From Cinnamomum chago (lineage: Eukaryota > Streptophyta > Magnoliopsida > Laurales > Lauraceae): a stretch of DNA of 64,000 nt. The stretch is taken from the NCBI GenBank assembly GCA_038049695.1, contig CP142457.1, positions 25,372,501 to 25,436,500 on the forward strand, given 5' to 3'. Under the pieces are notes generated by a model. The model was not told the origin of the DNA and ran no database searches. It saw only the letters and a program-made list of their open reading frames with translations. Shown in pieces: positions 41,602-53,878 of this stretch (its first letter is position 1; each line of letters starts with the position of its first letter). The position numbers and the translations under genes are program-made.

Positions 41602-42941
41602 CTTAGTTCAAATATATAGTTGGCCCAATCATCTGCAATAGGAAATAGCAATAATTTTTACGGCAACCGGTTCCGAACACATACCGTGCGCACAAAGGAA
41701 AAAATGAGAATATAAAAAAATTATAAATTTAAAGGAAGTTATTTTATAGAAATGAAGATGTATTAGTAAACATGATAAACAAATGATAAATGGTCATTAA
41801 TAAATTAAGGAATTGTGTCTGGTGAGTTTGATGTGCAGATTTAAGTTCCACGTTACATACTGCACACACCAAAAAATTGCAAACCAAATGAAATTGAAAT
41901 CAGTAGGACAGTTTCTAACCTAACACACAAATGAAAATCCAAATATAAAATCGATACTTGGATGGATAAAGTTTATACGTGAATCAAAGATTGACGCTTG
42001 GAGACATGAATCACCGAAAGATTGAAAGAGCACGGAGACAATAAGAGAGGGGTGGGGGAAATTTTAAAGGGATATAGAGGATTTAAATGCTTTATATTAA
42101 TTATTTAGATGGGAGAGATGTTAGGGACGACATACATATTTGGATGGTCAAAACTATTGTCCAAATTAGTTGACATTCAAATCTTCTTGAATTTGAATTT
42201 TATATTATCTTTATATGGAAATAGGGAATGTTAGGTGGATATTATAAGTGTAGAGGAGAGATTTTACGAGATGGAAGTGGAATGGGTATGCAATATCGAG
42301 GATTAAGGTGATGTTTTTCTTGTATTTCTTCGAAAAGAGAACAAAGGCCAGTGCTTAGCCTGGGTCCTATAATAAGAACCAACATTTCAAAATTATCTTA
42401 TTATTTAATATAAAAAAATGAGAGCTACAGAGACACGGGGGCGCAACTACATTATCATAATAATGTAATATAAAAGGATCTTTAAACTCAATTAAGTTAA
42501 TGCAAAATAATAACTAATGAATTTAATTTCAAATAAAGAATTGAATAAGAAATAGGGTAGTTATTTTTCCAAGTCATTTGAAAGATGATCAATTAGACAA
42601 AGTTAGAAAAATGGAAAAGTCCGCTTATGTTAATAAAAAATTATACAAAAGTGTAAAGACAATATAAGATACCAGAATTCATCATGTTTGACAACTACTA
42701 TGAAATTCATATACAACAAATATAAATGTACTGTTTATGATATATATATTCAACAGTTGCATACATAAAAAAAAATAGAAAATACAAAATTGTAAAGCAT
42801 ACCTGATTTGAGAAACACCATATTTGTAAAGATTAGGCCTTCTTTATCTAATATCAGTTCTCACTCATATTCATTCATTCACCATAGACAACCATATTAG
42901 TTGAAATATGAAATCTGATATTTGATATTGAGAAACATACA
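41602..42941. other. Intergenic, nothing recognised
   Basis: AT-rich sequence without convincing frames, RNA genes or terminal repeats. Confidence 0.4.
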
Positions 42942-42966
42942 GTCTCTCTCTCCCACACACACAGAG

Positions 42967-43006
<40 letters not shown>
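42942..43006. repeat. Palindromic compound microsatellite (CT)n(CA)n(TG)n(AG)n
   Basis: CTCTCTCTCCCACACACACA is followed by GAGTGTGTGTGAGAGAGAGA, so the array is its own reverse complement and can form a hairpin. Confidence 0.9.
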
Positions 43007-43009
<3 letters not shown>

Positions 43010-44029
43010 CAAAGAGATAAAAAGTGAAGATCTTTTACTACATTACCATCTTTGTAGAAGTCTCAATCTCCAGACCCTGCCTGGACGGCAAATTTGAAAA
43101 TGGCACATGCCCTTCTCGCACCAACCACCAGCTTTCAAATCGATGATAGTTACCGGCAATAGCCAATATTGAACCCAATCACATGCCCATCTATACTTTC
43201 CATCCAATCAACAAATAAATAAATTGCGCTATTTTTTTATTTTTTTTTGCAACTCGGTTTCAAGTTGCTAGTGACCCCTCCCCAAATCCTAGTGTACAGG
43301 TCCCGTATGCATCAGTCGCCAATCCTAGCAACAATTAATATTATGACCAAACTCATACCTTTCTCTACTTATTCAATGTTTCAAATGATTGCCAGAGCAT
43401 GACCTACCATTCTAACACTTTTGACATGATTATAATTAAAAAATGATGCAAACGTCTATCTCTACTTGTGTACATACAAAGGCCTGAATTTGTATTGTTG
43501 TTTGCTTCTTGCAGGGAACAAAATAAAGGTTTATCAACTTTTTATAGGAAAAAAAAGGTTTCAATTAGTATAAAACATAAAAAAATCAATAATCCATCAC
43601 AAAAGTTCTAAAATCAACACCCATGGAATTAAGAAAAAAAATGTTCGTACGTTTTTGAGATTCCTTACTATTTTGTCGGCCTGTTCTTAATTTGAAGATG
43701 ACAACAACCGGCTTCTGTCTAGAAGAGTGTTAAATTAGATCTTGTACCAACTCAATTGGAAAAAAAGATTAGATTGATCAAAGTGGACTATACAGAAAGG
43801 CTATGTCGACTATACAGAAAGGCTATGTAAACTACTTGTACTACTATTTTGGGATAGGCAAACATCTTTGCAAGGAAGACTTTTCTTTTAGTACGAAGGA
43901 AGAGAAATTTGAATGAGATAATTTAAGGTGTGTGGATGTGATCTAAAAGATAAGATTAGCTAAGAGAGAAGGAGAATATTTTTTTAAGGAATGAATGCCA
44001 TTAGAAGAAATCATAATTGATGAGGAATA
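43007..44029. other. Intergenic, nothing recognised
   Basis: Contains a 24-bp tandem repeat at about 43786-43832 (ACTATACAGAAAGGCTATGT). No gene seen. Confidence 0.4.
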
Positions 44030-44290
44030 TTAGGGGGTTGAGAGATTTTAGGGTAGAGTTAGAGGGAGAGATATTAGGAGGATGAGAGATTTTAGGAAAG
44101 TATTAGAGGGAGAGATTTTAGGAATGTATAATTGCTTGATGAAGGGGAAAGATTTTAGGAGATTGAGAAAGGCACCAGGCAATGCCGCATGTAAAAGGCA
44201 AAGCCTCCCTCCCTATTTTCTAAGAAGAACTCATGTGGGTGATGACGTGGCACACCTCACAGCCCTCCTCCCTGTTTGCTTTAATATATA
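44030..44290. repeat. GAGAGATTTTAGG repeat block, copy 2
   Basis: Same short units and the same following GAACTCATGTGGGTGATGA as 39655-39850. It ends directly at the Helitron-like CTAG terminus at 44291. Confidence 0.6.
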
Positions 44291-44315
44291 CTAGTGCTTG
44301 TGCCCAACGCAGGCC
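44291..44315 (-). mobile_element. Helitron-like 3' terminus, copy 1
   Basis: On the minus strand GGCCTGCGTTGGGCACAAGC runs into ACTAG, followed by T. CTAG|T after a short GC-rich stem is the Helitron 3' end pattern. The stem is weak here. The text is related to the terminus at 48001. The 5' end of the element, at higher coordinates, was not found. Confidence 0.35.
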
Positions 44316-46324
44316 ATAATTAAGAAATTATTAGAAATATATCTAAATATTTCTAAATATTTAAATAAATTATAAATGAATTTAATATATAATTCATATT
44401 AAAGATGGAAACTCATTAGGGAAACTTTAGGTCGGTGGAAATATTTAGGGAAAGATCAAGCAAATAGTAAAGACTTTAGGACATTAATTTGATTATATTT
44501 GTGCTTAGCCATAAATTGAGTGCGATTTAAGAATTAAATGTGGATTCTGGAATTAATTGGCTTCCACAATGGGCCCCACAAATTAATTAATCCTACCAAA
44601 TGTCTAAAGAAAAATAAGGAGAAAAATATCCATAATGGGCCTCTCAGATTAATCTTACTAAATATTGAAAGGAAAATAATGAGAAAAAAGTAGTAAAATA
44701 TAGCCTATGAAAGTGACCGTGCTCTAGTATAAAAAGGCTCTTAATGTGTTGGTATAAAAAAAAGTGGACCCCGTAAATTGTGAGTTTGGAAATAAAAAAG
44801 ATTTAGATTTCATAACTAAAGAAAAGTTATTATTGTATGATATGTTTTAGAAAAGGGATAAGTTTGTTATTTCAAGAATATTTTAAATTTGCATTGAGAT
44901 ATTTTAGGTGATGAGATTAGATTAGAACGATAATTCCGGAATGTAGGATTGCAAACTTTTTGAGGATGCTACCACGTGTCCCTCTCCTAGAAAGTCCTCT
45001 ACTGCCACGAGTCGCTCCCCCGCGAAAAGGTTGCTGCTTTTATATATATAATATATATAATATAATTGGTCCCACCATAGGATTGACTATTTAATGAAAA
45101 AAAAAAAACATGATCGACTAATATTCATAAGATTGTGTTAATTTTTCTTTAAAACAAATATTCACAATTTCACGATGAGACTAGCTCCTCAAAGAAGCAA
45201 TTATTTTTAGCGACGTACAATCTTACAATGAGACGAACTCCTGTTGAAGTAAAATTTAAAAATATACCGTACAATAAAATAGCTTTTTTTTATAGAGCTT
45301 CATTTTTTTGATAGGTGGACTGTATTATGGAGTTCCTCGATCTCTATCAACTCATGAGGATTTCTCTAATGGAAACCCAGAAATACAACATGGTGGTTGA
45401 CCCGTGTCTTCAAATTCAAAGCAAAGCTCTGATAACAAGCTTAAAAGGCGAGCAAGTTGCCCCACATGGCACATTGCACTTATTAGAGTATAAAAGTCAA
45501 TTAACTTTATTGACTCTACTTGATGTAACGGCTGAACAAAAATATGCACTGAACTCCAAGTGTTGTGTTTTACAAGAAGTAAATTACTGCCCTGTCTGTT
45601 GCTCCCAAGTTCAGTTACTTGTGGTTGATGCTAATGAAATAGGTTTCATGAGAACAGCTCAGATCTTACCTGGGTGTTTTGGATTTGAACCCGCACTTTT
45701 CCTCATTCAGTCATTCGAGACAATATCACTTCACCGGAAGGCCCCACACTCACCCAAGATTTACTCTCCTCACCCAAGGGCCCCCTCTCTAAAGGGCTAG
45801 AGAGCCCAAACCACCCTAAGCATCGATACCAAAAAAAATAAAATGAAAGAGGTTTCATACTAGAAAGAATCAGAAAACACAAACATACATATTTGCTGGA
45901 TCCACGGAGGGTTTGGCTTGAACCGCTAGGTTTGGGCTGCCTTACTTCCTGCAAAGTAATCCTTGAACTTGTTATTTTTTTCTACACAAAATAGATAGGG
46001 AGGAGCCAATTTAGCTAGCAGAATTGATATATCTTAGCAACAATAGATTTGGGTTTCCCATCCAATCTAGCTCCGATTGTGAAACAATTCTTTTTCCAAG
46101 CTGTGATTGTCAAGACATGGGTCAACCTTCTGGGTTGGACCAAAACCAATGGGTGGGATCAATCCAGTAGAACATGATAAAAAGATATCTTCACTGAGTC
46201 AGCCCATTGCTGTACAATATCTTTTGTTGTTGTACCATCTTTATTTATCTCTAGTTCTCTACTGATTGATGTGAATGTTTTTTTTATTTTAGGCAATGTT
46301 TATACTATTTAAAGAAGGAAAATA
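44316..46324. other. Probable Helitron body and intergenic DNA
   Basis: No rolling-circle protein is seen. A 161-codon frame at 45315-45800 has no recognised domain. From about 45650 to 45750 the minus strand has a B-box-like GGGTTCAAATCC, a possible SINE remnant. Confidence 0.3.
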
Positions 46325-46687
46325 TTCAAGTGAGAACTAGTTCCCACCTATTATATGAGAACTTTTTTGTTGGGCCCAACTAGCAACTCATCCAAACCTA
46401 GCAACCAATAGGGAACCCCTTTATAGTCACTAATCCCAAGGATTGTTACACATCCGAATGGACTGAACCGTTGGATCGATGGTTGAATAATTTTTTGAAT
46501 ATGAAGCCATTAAACTTGTGGGCCACGGATGAAGGGGTTAGGAGCATGGGTTTGGGGTCAAACTTGATACTTGGGGTGGTCTCACATAGATCTTTCCATC
46601 CCCCCTTGTCCCATCCCCAAATGGGACCCACAATTGGGCCCCACAAAAAAGTTCTCACATAATATGTGAGAACAGTTCTCACTTGAA
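46325..46687. mobile_element. MITE with palindromic ends, copy B
   Basis: The terminal inverted repeat is TTCAAGTGAGAACTAGTTCC on the left and its counterpart TTCAAGTGAGAACTGTTCTC on the right, extending about 60 bp to GGGCCC. TA flanks both sides. The right end has GTGAGAAC-A-GTTCTCAC, itself a palindrome. The core CATCCGAATGGACTGAACCG followed by TTGGATCGAT is shared with 14191-14443. Confidence 0.75.
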
Positions 46688-47339
46688 TATTACCCAAGAA
46701 GAAATAATATTTAATGACAAAGTCAAGCCCTCTTCTCTTTAAAAAACAATTCTATGTTCTTTCACCTAATAGTCATCAAGTGCCAAGAAAGTGGGAACTT
46801 CGGGATGACCTAATGTTAAAGGCTTCCACTTCCATCCTTGCCTTTACTCCTCTTCAATTTGACCATTGAACCAATCAAGAAAAAAAAGTGCCAAGAGAGT
46901 GTCCCTTGAACTTGAATGCATTGGAAGTAGGTTATCCCCTCAATATCTGCTTGTCTATTATACAACTCCTTAACGAGCTAAGAACGGTCTCTTACCATAG
47001 AAGTAAGAGGCATTAGTTCTTATCTTGTTGCCCAAAATTCAAAACTGGGCAGCCGACTTCCCTCAACCACATTTTACCAGTGTGGTCTACTTCCCTCACT
47101 TGAGTGCCAGTCCTGCCCCCCCAAAGCCAAAGCTGGGTACAAAAAAAAAAAAAAGAGACCTCCTTAGCGAGCCAAATCCCCCATTCTAATGGCAGCGAAG
47201 ACCAAAGCTCACTAGGTAATCCATAAAATTTTGAGCCTATATCCCGGATGTTTGAGATGTACCATTCATGTATACAACTGTGATTTTCCTAATGACTAAT
47301 TGTGTGTGTTGGATGGCACCAAAATAATATTCATCCTGA
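46688..47339. other. Intergenic, nothing recognised
   Basis: No gene or structured repeat seen; an A-run at 47142-47156. Confidence 0.35.
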
Positions 47340-47640
47340 ACTTTCCATATTTACCATGAGACCATGACCCCTAAGATTGTGGTCTGTAGCCTCAATCGAT
47401 AATGGAAAGATTCTATCAATGGGTGAATTATTGGTTTATTGATGGATGCTGTAAGTTTTCCCCAAATTATTATGGTGAAGTCACATTGGGTAAATAGGTG
47501 ATTAATTGCTTTTGGGCCTCCAAGGCACAAAACACAATCAGAGATTAATGTGGAAGGAGTTTGCCTAAATAATCCAGGGTGGGCAAGTGGATTAACTAGA
47601 TCCACGAGGCAAACAACCTCAGGCTTGATGGGATCTTAAA
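47340..47640 (-). mobile_element. LINE remnant, zf-RVT domain
   Basis: The minus strand encodes TPSTLISDCVLCLGGPKAIN then HLFTQCDFTIIIWGKL. The CxxC...HLFxxC...IW signature is that of the zinc-binding RT-associated domain of plant L1 ORF2. Upstream sequence to about 47990 may be the decayed earlier part. No tail or duplication found. Confidence 0.65.
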
Positions 47641-48000
47641 GTTTCCATAGTTTTCACAAGCTTAGATGGGATTCAGAAACTCATGGGTGAATAATTTTAT
47701 ACATGGCCTTGCCTTGATTGAGCCTGTGCTACCATTTTCTTGATTCTAGCATTGAATATCCAACCCCAAATTGATATCTTCCTGATGAGGATTGACAATG
47801 CCCTCATCCCAAAGGGACCACAGGAGATCAATATTCCATCCCACTTTTAGAATACAAACAAGAAAGGGAGTAAGAAAGTCTTTAAACATACACTCTTGAT
47901 GGCTCTCAAAGTTACGTAGAAGAGCTTCTTTAGCTCAACAAATTAGAGGAGGTGGACCCCTAACTAAAAACACAGACAAGGATATTCTCATTATTATATA

Positions 48001-48033
48001 CTAGCGCTTCAGGGCTCGCACCCAACACGAGCC
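48001..48033 (-). mobile_element. Helitron-like 3' terminus, copy 2
   Basis: On the minus strand: GGCTCG-TGTTGGGTG-CGAGCC (6-bp perfect stem), then CTGAAGCG, then CTAG followed by T. This is the stem-loop plus CTRR arrangement of Helitrons. The element would extend to higher coordinates and include the minisatellite; its 5' TC end was not found. Confidence 0.5.
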
Positions 48034-48349
48034 TTTAATTCATGGAATGAAAACTCAATTTAAATTGAAAGTAGACACCAAGTAAACAAACAAACTAATT
48101 CCAAGTCAATTTTGTTGGAAAGTCAACATATATTAAATCTCTTGCATGAAGGTATTGACTATTTATTTCAAACCATTGAGTGAACATAGTAACCTCTATT
48201 CCAAGTCTATTTAACACAGATACTAAATTGTCATAATCATTGATCAATGGATCGGATGATTTGATTAAAGATGTTATTGATAACCCATCAAAATAAAAGC
48301 ACTCGATCACCTAAAGTCGATATAAAACTTAGACTCCTTGAAAATCATC

Positions 48350-48930
48350 AAAAAAATAATAATAAAAATAGAACTACATGACAAAAATAAATAATATTAA
48401 TAAAAAAGGAATGAATGTAAGAAATAAACAGAATAAATAAAAAACATAAATCTAAATAAACCGGCCTCGTCATAAAAAAATAAAATAATAATAATAGAAC
48501 TACATGACAAAAATAAATAATATTAATAAAAAAAGAATGAATGTAAGAAATAAACAGAATAAATAAAAAAATAAAAATCTAAATAAACCAGCCTCTTCAT
48601 AAAAAAATAATAATAAAAATAGAACTACATGACAATAATAAATAATATTAATAACAAAGGAATGAATGTAAAAAATAAACAGAAAAAATAAAAATAAAAA
48701 AACCGGCCTCTTCATCAAAATATAATAATAAAAATAGAACTACATGACAAAAATAAATAATATTAATAAAAATCGAAATGAATGTAAAAAATAAATAAAC
48801 ATAGATCTAAATAAACTGGGCTCGTCATCAAAATATAATAATAAAAATAAAACTACATGACAAAAATAATAATATTTATAAAAAAAAGGAATGAAAAACA
48901 TAAAAAAAAATATTTATAGAGGAAGCAAGA
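48350..48930. repeat. AT-rich minisatellite, 113-126-bp units, about 4.5 copies
   Basis: AACTACATGACAAAAATAAA recurs at about 48372, 48498, 48623, 48738 and 48851, each followed by AATATTAATAAAAA, a GGAATGAATGTAA-like block and, between units, TAAACCGGCCTCGTCAT. Unit length falls from 126 to 113 bp. Confidence 0.9.
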
Positions 48931-51125
48931 TGAGAGGAGTAAGGGAAAGATAAATATTTGGACCGATTAGACTGGCTCATAGTGATATAATGGCCTAGAG
49001 GTTGGAACTAAAAAAAAAAAATTACAGTAATACTCTTGTCCCCCCACCCCCTCTTACGTGAGTCTCCTCTTTCCATAAAACTCCTCCTCCACGGAAGTTT
49101 TACATTTTGAGAAGGTATTTTTCATTACTTCTTTTCTTTATATCTATCTCATGCCATTCATATTAGAGATCATGTATCTTTATCTAATGCCATTGATCAC
49201 ACGATTTCATTTTGGATTTGAGTTTTAAAAAAAGCAACTAACCATGTTATTTTAATTTGCACTTTCCTTTTATTTCTTTTTTATTGCCTTTAATTAATTG
49301 CATCAGATTTTGACTAGGTTAATAAAACTGGACATTTACATACAAACTACAACTTTCACAATTCAGTACACTTACATCATGGTCCACAAGGATCCACAAC
49401 AATGGATCGTCCCCAATGGTGATGATTTTTTCTACGAATTTTTAAGGATTAATATAGAGAAGGCGTTTCTTTGAATTAATTAATTTATGTTTAGATGGCT
49501 TCAAATTCAATGTATAAATAAAAGAGCATGGGCAATAGTGCAAGACTAATATTTTTTTATATATTGAAATCTTGAATGGATTCAATGGGTTCATTCAATT
49601 AATTTAGTGCAAATAAAAAATATCTTACATTTTTTACATTTTCAATGGGTTCTTAAAATGTTGGTTTGAGAGTTCTTTAGAAAAATCTATTTTTTTTTTC
49701 ATTTTCTTTTTCAACTTTGTTATTCTACATGTTAACACATAATCCATTTTGTGAATGTGCCCAATTTTTAGTTATTTTGTTTTAGTCTAGAATTTTAGTC
49801 CGATGTTTAATCCTTTGATACTTTTAAGAATAATTTGTTCATTGAATTTCTGAGTTTGTTGAATTGATTATTTACTGAAACCGAATTTAATTTACATATA
49901 CTGAATCCTATGCCATATGTGTGACTTCCATCTAGCCGATAGTAATGACTCTTTGCCATTACTTCTCTACTTAATCAAATACTTAAAATGCTTGTCAAAA
50001 GAAAATGTCATCCCAATTCCCAAATAGAAAATAATATTTCAATTTTTTGGAGGAAAAAAACCGTATTAGAGTCTTTCACCAGTGCCCGTAATTTGAGACT
50101 CATTGATGGTTAGAAACTCTTGTTGCCTTTATTTTTCTTGAACTTATTGAAAATTTCTATGAAGAATTTAATAGCTTTAGTTTCTTATACGTTCTTTTTT
50201 TTTTCACCTTTTCACATGCCATTGCAGTGGATAGATAAACATTGCATTGGCCCTTCTTTTTTTCATTCTGAGAAGTCTCGGCAAAAATCTTATTTTACTC
50301 TATCTGGAGAAGTAACAGCCAAAAAATCTTATTAATATAAGTAAAAATGCAAAATCTGGTTTTATTAAAAAAAAGTCTCAAGGGAATCCATTGTCTAAAT
50401 TCTTTTGTCTACACCTTCCCAAGAGTATCACTTCCAAGAGAATTTCCATCAATTTGGTAACCATTGTTAATACGAAATCTCTTAACTCCTAAAACTTAGG
50501 TTCCACATCTTCCTTCCTCCTACTACTTCCATGACATTTTCAATAAGAGAACCTTTATGACTTGAGATCATGTACAATCTTTGAAATTTTCAAGCCACAT
50601 GCGGGTTTCACCTATCCATAGATCTTTCCAAAAATGTACTCTACTTCCACCTCCAACCCATAATGCAAAAGTTCCGCACCTTATGAGAGACATCTCCCAA
50701 TTTCATCATGTCTTTCCTCACTCTAGGACCTTCCTTATACTTTTTCTAATTCACGTGTCCAGCCCCTGTGCCTCAAAATTTGAAGCTTGACTCTTATCCA
50801 TAAAATTTCCCTTCAACAACAAATCTTAATTTCCATTTGCATAAAACAACCCAACTTTTTTTCACAATATTATCTATTCCCTACCTCTCATTTTATTTTT
50901 ATTTTTTTTCACATTCCCATGTTTGATAAGGGGATTTTTCCTCCTCCCTCAACCCATACAATGAGAAATTCCTTTGGGTTTATTCTGAATTTTTTAGCCA
51001 CTCTTTTGAGACAAAGAAAAGTGAAAGGAAAAACACACGCGAAGGTTTTTAAAATTTGATTTGATGATGATAATTTTAACCTAAAGGACAAATACCTTGG
51101 CATTATTATCATTGTGCTATATATA
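48931..51125. other. Intergenic, nothing recognised
   Basis: AT-rich; short frames without domains. Confidence 0.4.
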
Positions 51126-51873
51126 TGTTGGGATGTCCCACATCCCACATCGCCAAGTCCTAAGTTGCATAGGGCTTCATAGACTTGTTTAGACATTCCA
51201 CCTATTAGCTTAAGTTTTGGGTTAGTATATGGTTTATTAAATGGTATCAAAGCCAAAGGTCTCGAGTTCAAAACCACGCAGGGCAAAAATGCCTTGCCAC
51301 ATTGTGTGTTTGTGTGTGCGCAGGGCAAGAACGCCCCATGCCGCGTTTTAGTCTTGTGCGGATATGTGGTTCGGATCTGGGCGACGTCCCCTTTGAGGGG
51401 CTTGTTAAATAGTCGTTTGTGCAGTTTTCTATCACCAATTGGTTTTGGAATTACTGGCTAGGAACTTTGTCATGGTTAAGGAATAACCAGGAATATGGAT
51501 TGAATTATGATGAAACATTAGCACTGGTTGCCTCAATGACTACATTTCGCACTTTAATGGTAGTTGCAGCTATCAAAGAATGGCCTATTCTTCAGATGGA
51601 TGTGAAAAATGCATTCCTACATGAATTTTTACATGGTTTCAGAGCGGGTTTCGATCCTGTCGTTCTTATATAGCCCACGTGGCTCTTGTCGTTGTTGTCT
51701 AGCCCATGTGGCAGGCCCGTCCATGGAATTTGTTGGGCTTGCACATGAGGGGGAGTGTTGGGAAGTCCCACATCCCACATCGCCCAAGTCCTAAGTTGGA
51801 CAGGATTTCATATACTTATTTGGATCTTCCACCTATCAGCTTAAGCTTTTGGGTTAGTATATGGTTTATTACA
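51126..51873 (+). mobile_element. Miniature Copia-derived LTR element fossil
   Basis: LTRs of about 117 bp (51126-51241 and 51756-51873) begin TGTTGGGAWGTCCCACATCC. TGGTATCAAAGC (51242-51253), a tRNA-Met primer site with one change, follows the first LTR, and GAGGGGGAG precedes the second. The 514-bp interior holds a small piece of Copia reverse transcriptase ([29 protein letters not shown]). CTATATA flanks both ends. At 748 bp it is far shorter than any autonomous Copia. Fossil; by eye the LTRs differ at roughly 10% of sites. Confidence 0.8.
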
Positions 51874-52058
51874 CTATATATTTCTTGGCATCAACAATAG
51901 ACTTTTAAGTGGAAAGGATATTTTATAAGCTGGATGAGTATGAGTGTATGTGTGCCGGAATTTGATACTTGGCAACAAAGTGTTTGACTCACAAAATCAA
52001 ATAAACAAAGGGTTTATAGATTCATCATAACATTCAAACAAATTTAAATAATTGTTTA

Positions 52059-52270
52059 TTTTCAAATAAAATGATACAGGAAAAACAATAATACACCATA
52101 TACAAGTCTTATTGTACCCCAACAAGGTTGGGACAAGGCTTTGATGGTGATGATATGAGGCTTACTTTTCAATAAAATGATGCAAGAAAAATAATAATGC
52201 AGGGCAATAAACAAGTCTTACTGTAACCGAATATAGTTGGGACAAAGTTTTTATGATGATCATACAAGTC
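52059..52270. repeat. Tandem duplication (about 107 bp) carrying RTE-like tails
   Basis: TTTTCAAATAAAATGATACA at 52059 and TTTTCAATAAAATGATGCAA at 52166 start two diverged copies. Each contains a tail like RTE LINE or Au SINE ends (GGTTGGGACAAGGCTTTGAT then GAT repeats). Confidence 0.65.
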
Positions 52271-53529
52271 TCACTGTAACTAATCAAGTAATAGAATCTT
52301 TAGTATTTTAGTTGGACTTCAAAATAATAAGATGTATTATAATACTTTAACAACTACAAATAATGTTTAAGCTAGCAATAGAAGAATCTGTGAAGAATCC
52401 CACAGTCGTGCAAATCTAACTAGGTACATTTACCATTTTAGAGATTCCAATCAAGATGCCCATTTTCTGTGGTGTTAGTTTGGAGGTCTACTAGTCTTCA
52501 GAGTGTGGAGCACATGGTGTGATAAAGGTCAATTTCTAGATAGATTGCTCAACAGTTGAAGGTTAGTAAGCAATAAGATAATCAGATACTTTTTCCTCAA
52601 CAAACAACAAAAGAAAGGATGCCACGATTAAGAAATAAGAAAGAGGGATAAATTGATGCCGAATGATTGATTTTTTGTAAGGAAATTTTTTGATATTTCC
52701 CGGAAAGAGTGGCAGATTGAAATAATAATGTGTGAATTGCCGGATAATCACATTGGTAGTGTGCTAGTACAATGCTCCGGTATCTCTGGATCCTAGAGCC
52801 CAACAGTCAGGAGCAGACCTAGGCATAACCATGCAGTGCAGTTGTACCCGTTAAACCATGGTATGCTTTAAAAAATCCAATAAAATTGTGGGTCCACCTT
52901 CAAAATCCACATGAAATTTCTCAATTTGCCCCCAAAACCAAACTATTTGTTAAGGTTCGCACCCTTCAAACGAAAATCTAGTGTCCACCACTGCCAACAG
53001 TCCCTTTTGTGTTTATACATGAATAGAAAATCCAGCACAACTTGGTATCATTCACTATGAATTTGGAGAAACAAACCTAAAAATAAAACAAGTTGTGCAA
53101 GGATAAATGCATCTATGTATAATAAGGACGTCATATTTCTTTACAATTATTTATAGGTCTTTTACCAAAATAATACCACATTTTGAGATTTTTATGAATT
53201 AATACCGAATAATACCAAATTTTGCATCTACCAATATAAGTCTCTATTAAGAATGCCCCTCTTTATATAAGCTCTTTTAATGGAGTATATCCACACTACC
53301 TTCCCCTTCTGTTTTCTCTTCTCATCCTCTTCACAAAAACCCTACTCCATCTCTTCTTCGCTATCAACTCTCTCCTTGGGACGAGCAAAGCTGATAATTT
53401 GAAGTTGGCTCATAATTTCTTTGCTTATCACATGGGTTCCTGAGCAAAGTTTTCCAATGGCCTCAAGGTTGGCAGAGGTGGAACCCAGGGTCTGAAGGGT
53501 CCTATCTTAGGGGATATGCTTCTTTCAGT
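52271..53529. other. Intergenic, nothing recognised
   Basis: No gene or terminal repeats seen. Confidence 0.35.
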
Positions 53530-53878
53530 TTCATAATCATCGTCAATTGGAATGTCAGGAGTTTGGGGAGGCCAAAGAAGTGGGCAACAGTTAGGATATT
53601 GGTCAGATCTCAGAAGGTGGATATATTTCTCTCACAATGTTAAAAAATTCACGAACAAATTCATCGTCTTGTGTTCAATTTTTGGGCCTCAAGAAGGTGT
53701 GGCTGGGAATGGTTCCTTCAGAAGGGGCTTCAGGAGACTTGATTTCTATCTGAAATGAAGAGGTCTTGTCTAAGATAGAAGATCTAAAATCTCCAAGGGT
53801 TTTGTCTATCAAGTTCGTTTTAGTCATTGATGGTTTTACTTGGGTGGTTGCTAATGCACATGCACTATATTTAATGTA
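53530..53878 (+). mobile_element. LINE remnant, endonuclease start of ORF2
   Basis: The plus strand encodes IVNWNVRSLGRPKKWATVRI then LVRSQKVDIFLSQ, the conserved beginning of the L1 apurinic endonuclease (WNVRGLG...RSQKxDI). Then, in another frame, VIDGFTWVVANAHA. It is frameshifted and truncated. Confidence 0.75.

Noticed and set aside
45655-45750. A minus-strand SINE from GGGTTCAAATCC and a weak A box
   Set aside because: No flanking duplication or tail could be found, so it is not listed as a feature of its own.
45315-45800. A 161-codon plus-strand frame, the longest outside the transposons and HMGB area
   Set aside because: No recognisable motif, no splice or context support, and its 3' part looks like repeat DNA with a Pol III B-box-like site. 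Possible but unsupported.
48350-48930. Regular repeats suggesting a CRISPR-like array
   Set aside because: Units are 113-126 bp and vary throughout with no unique spacers; the window is plant nuclear DNA. It is a minisatellite.
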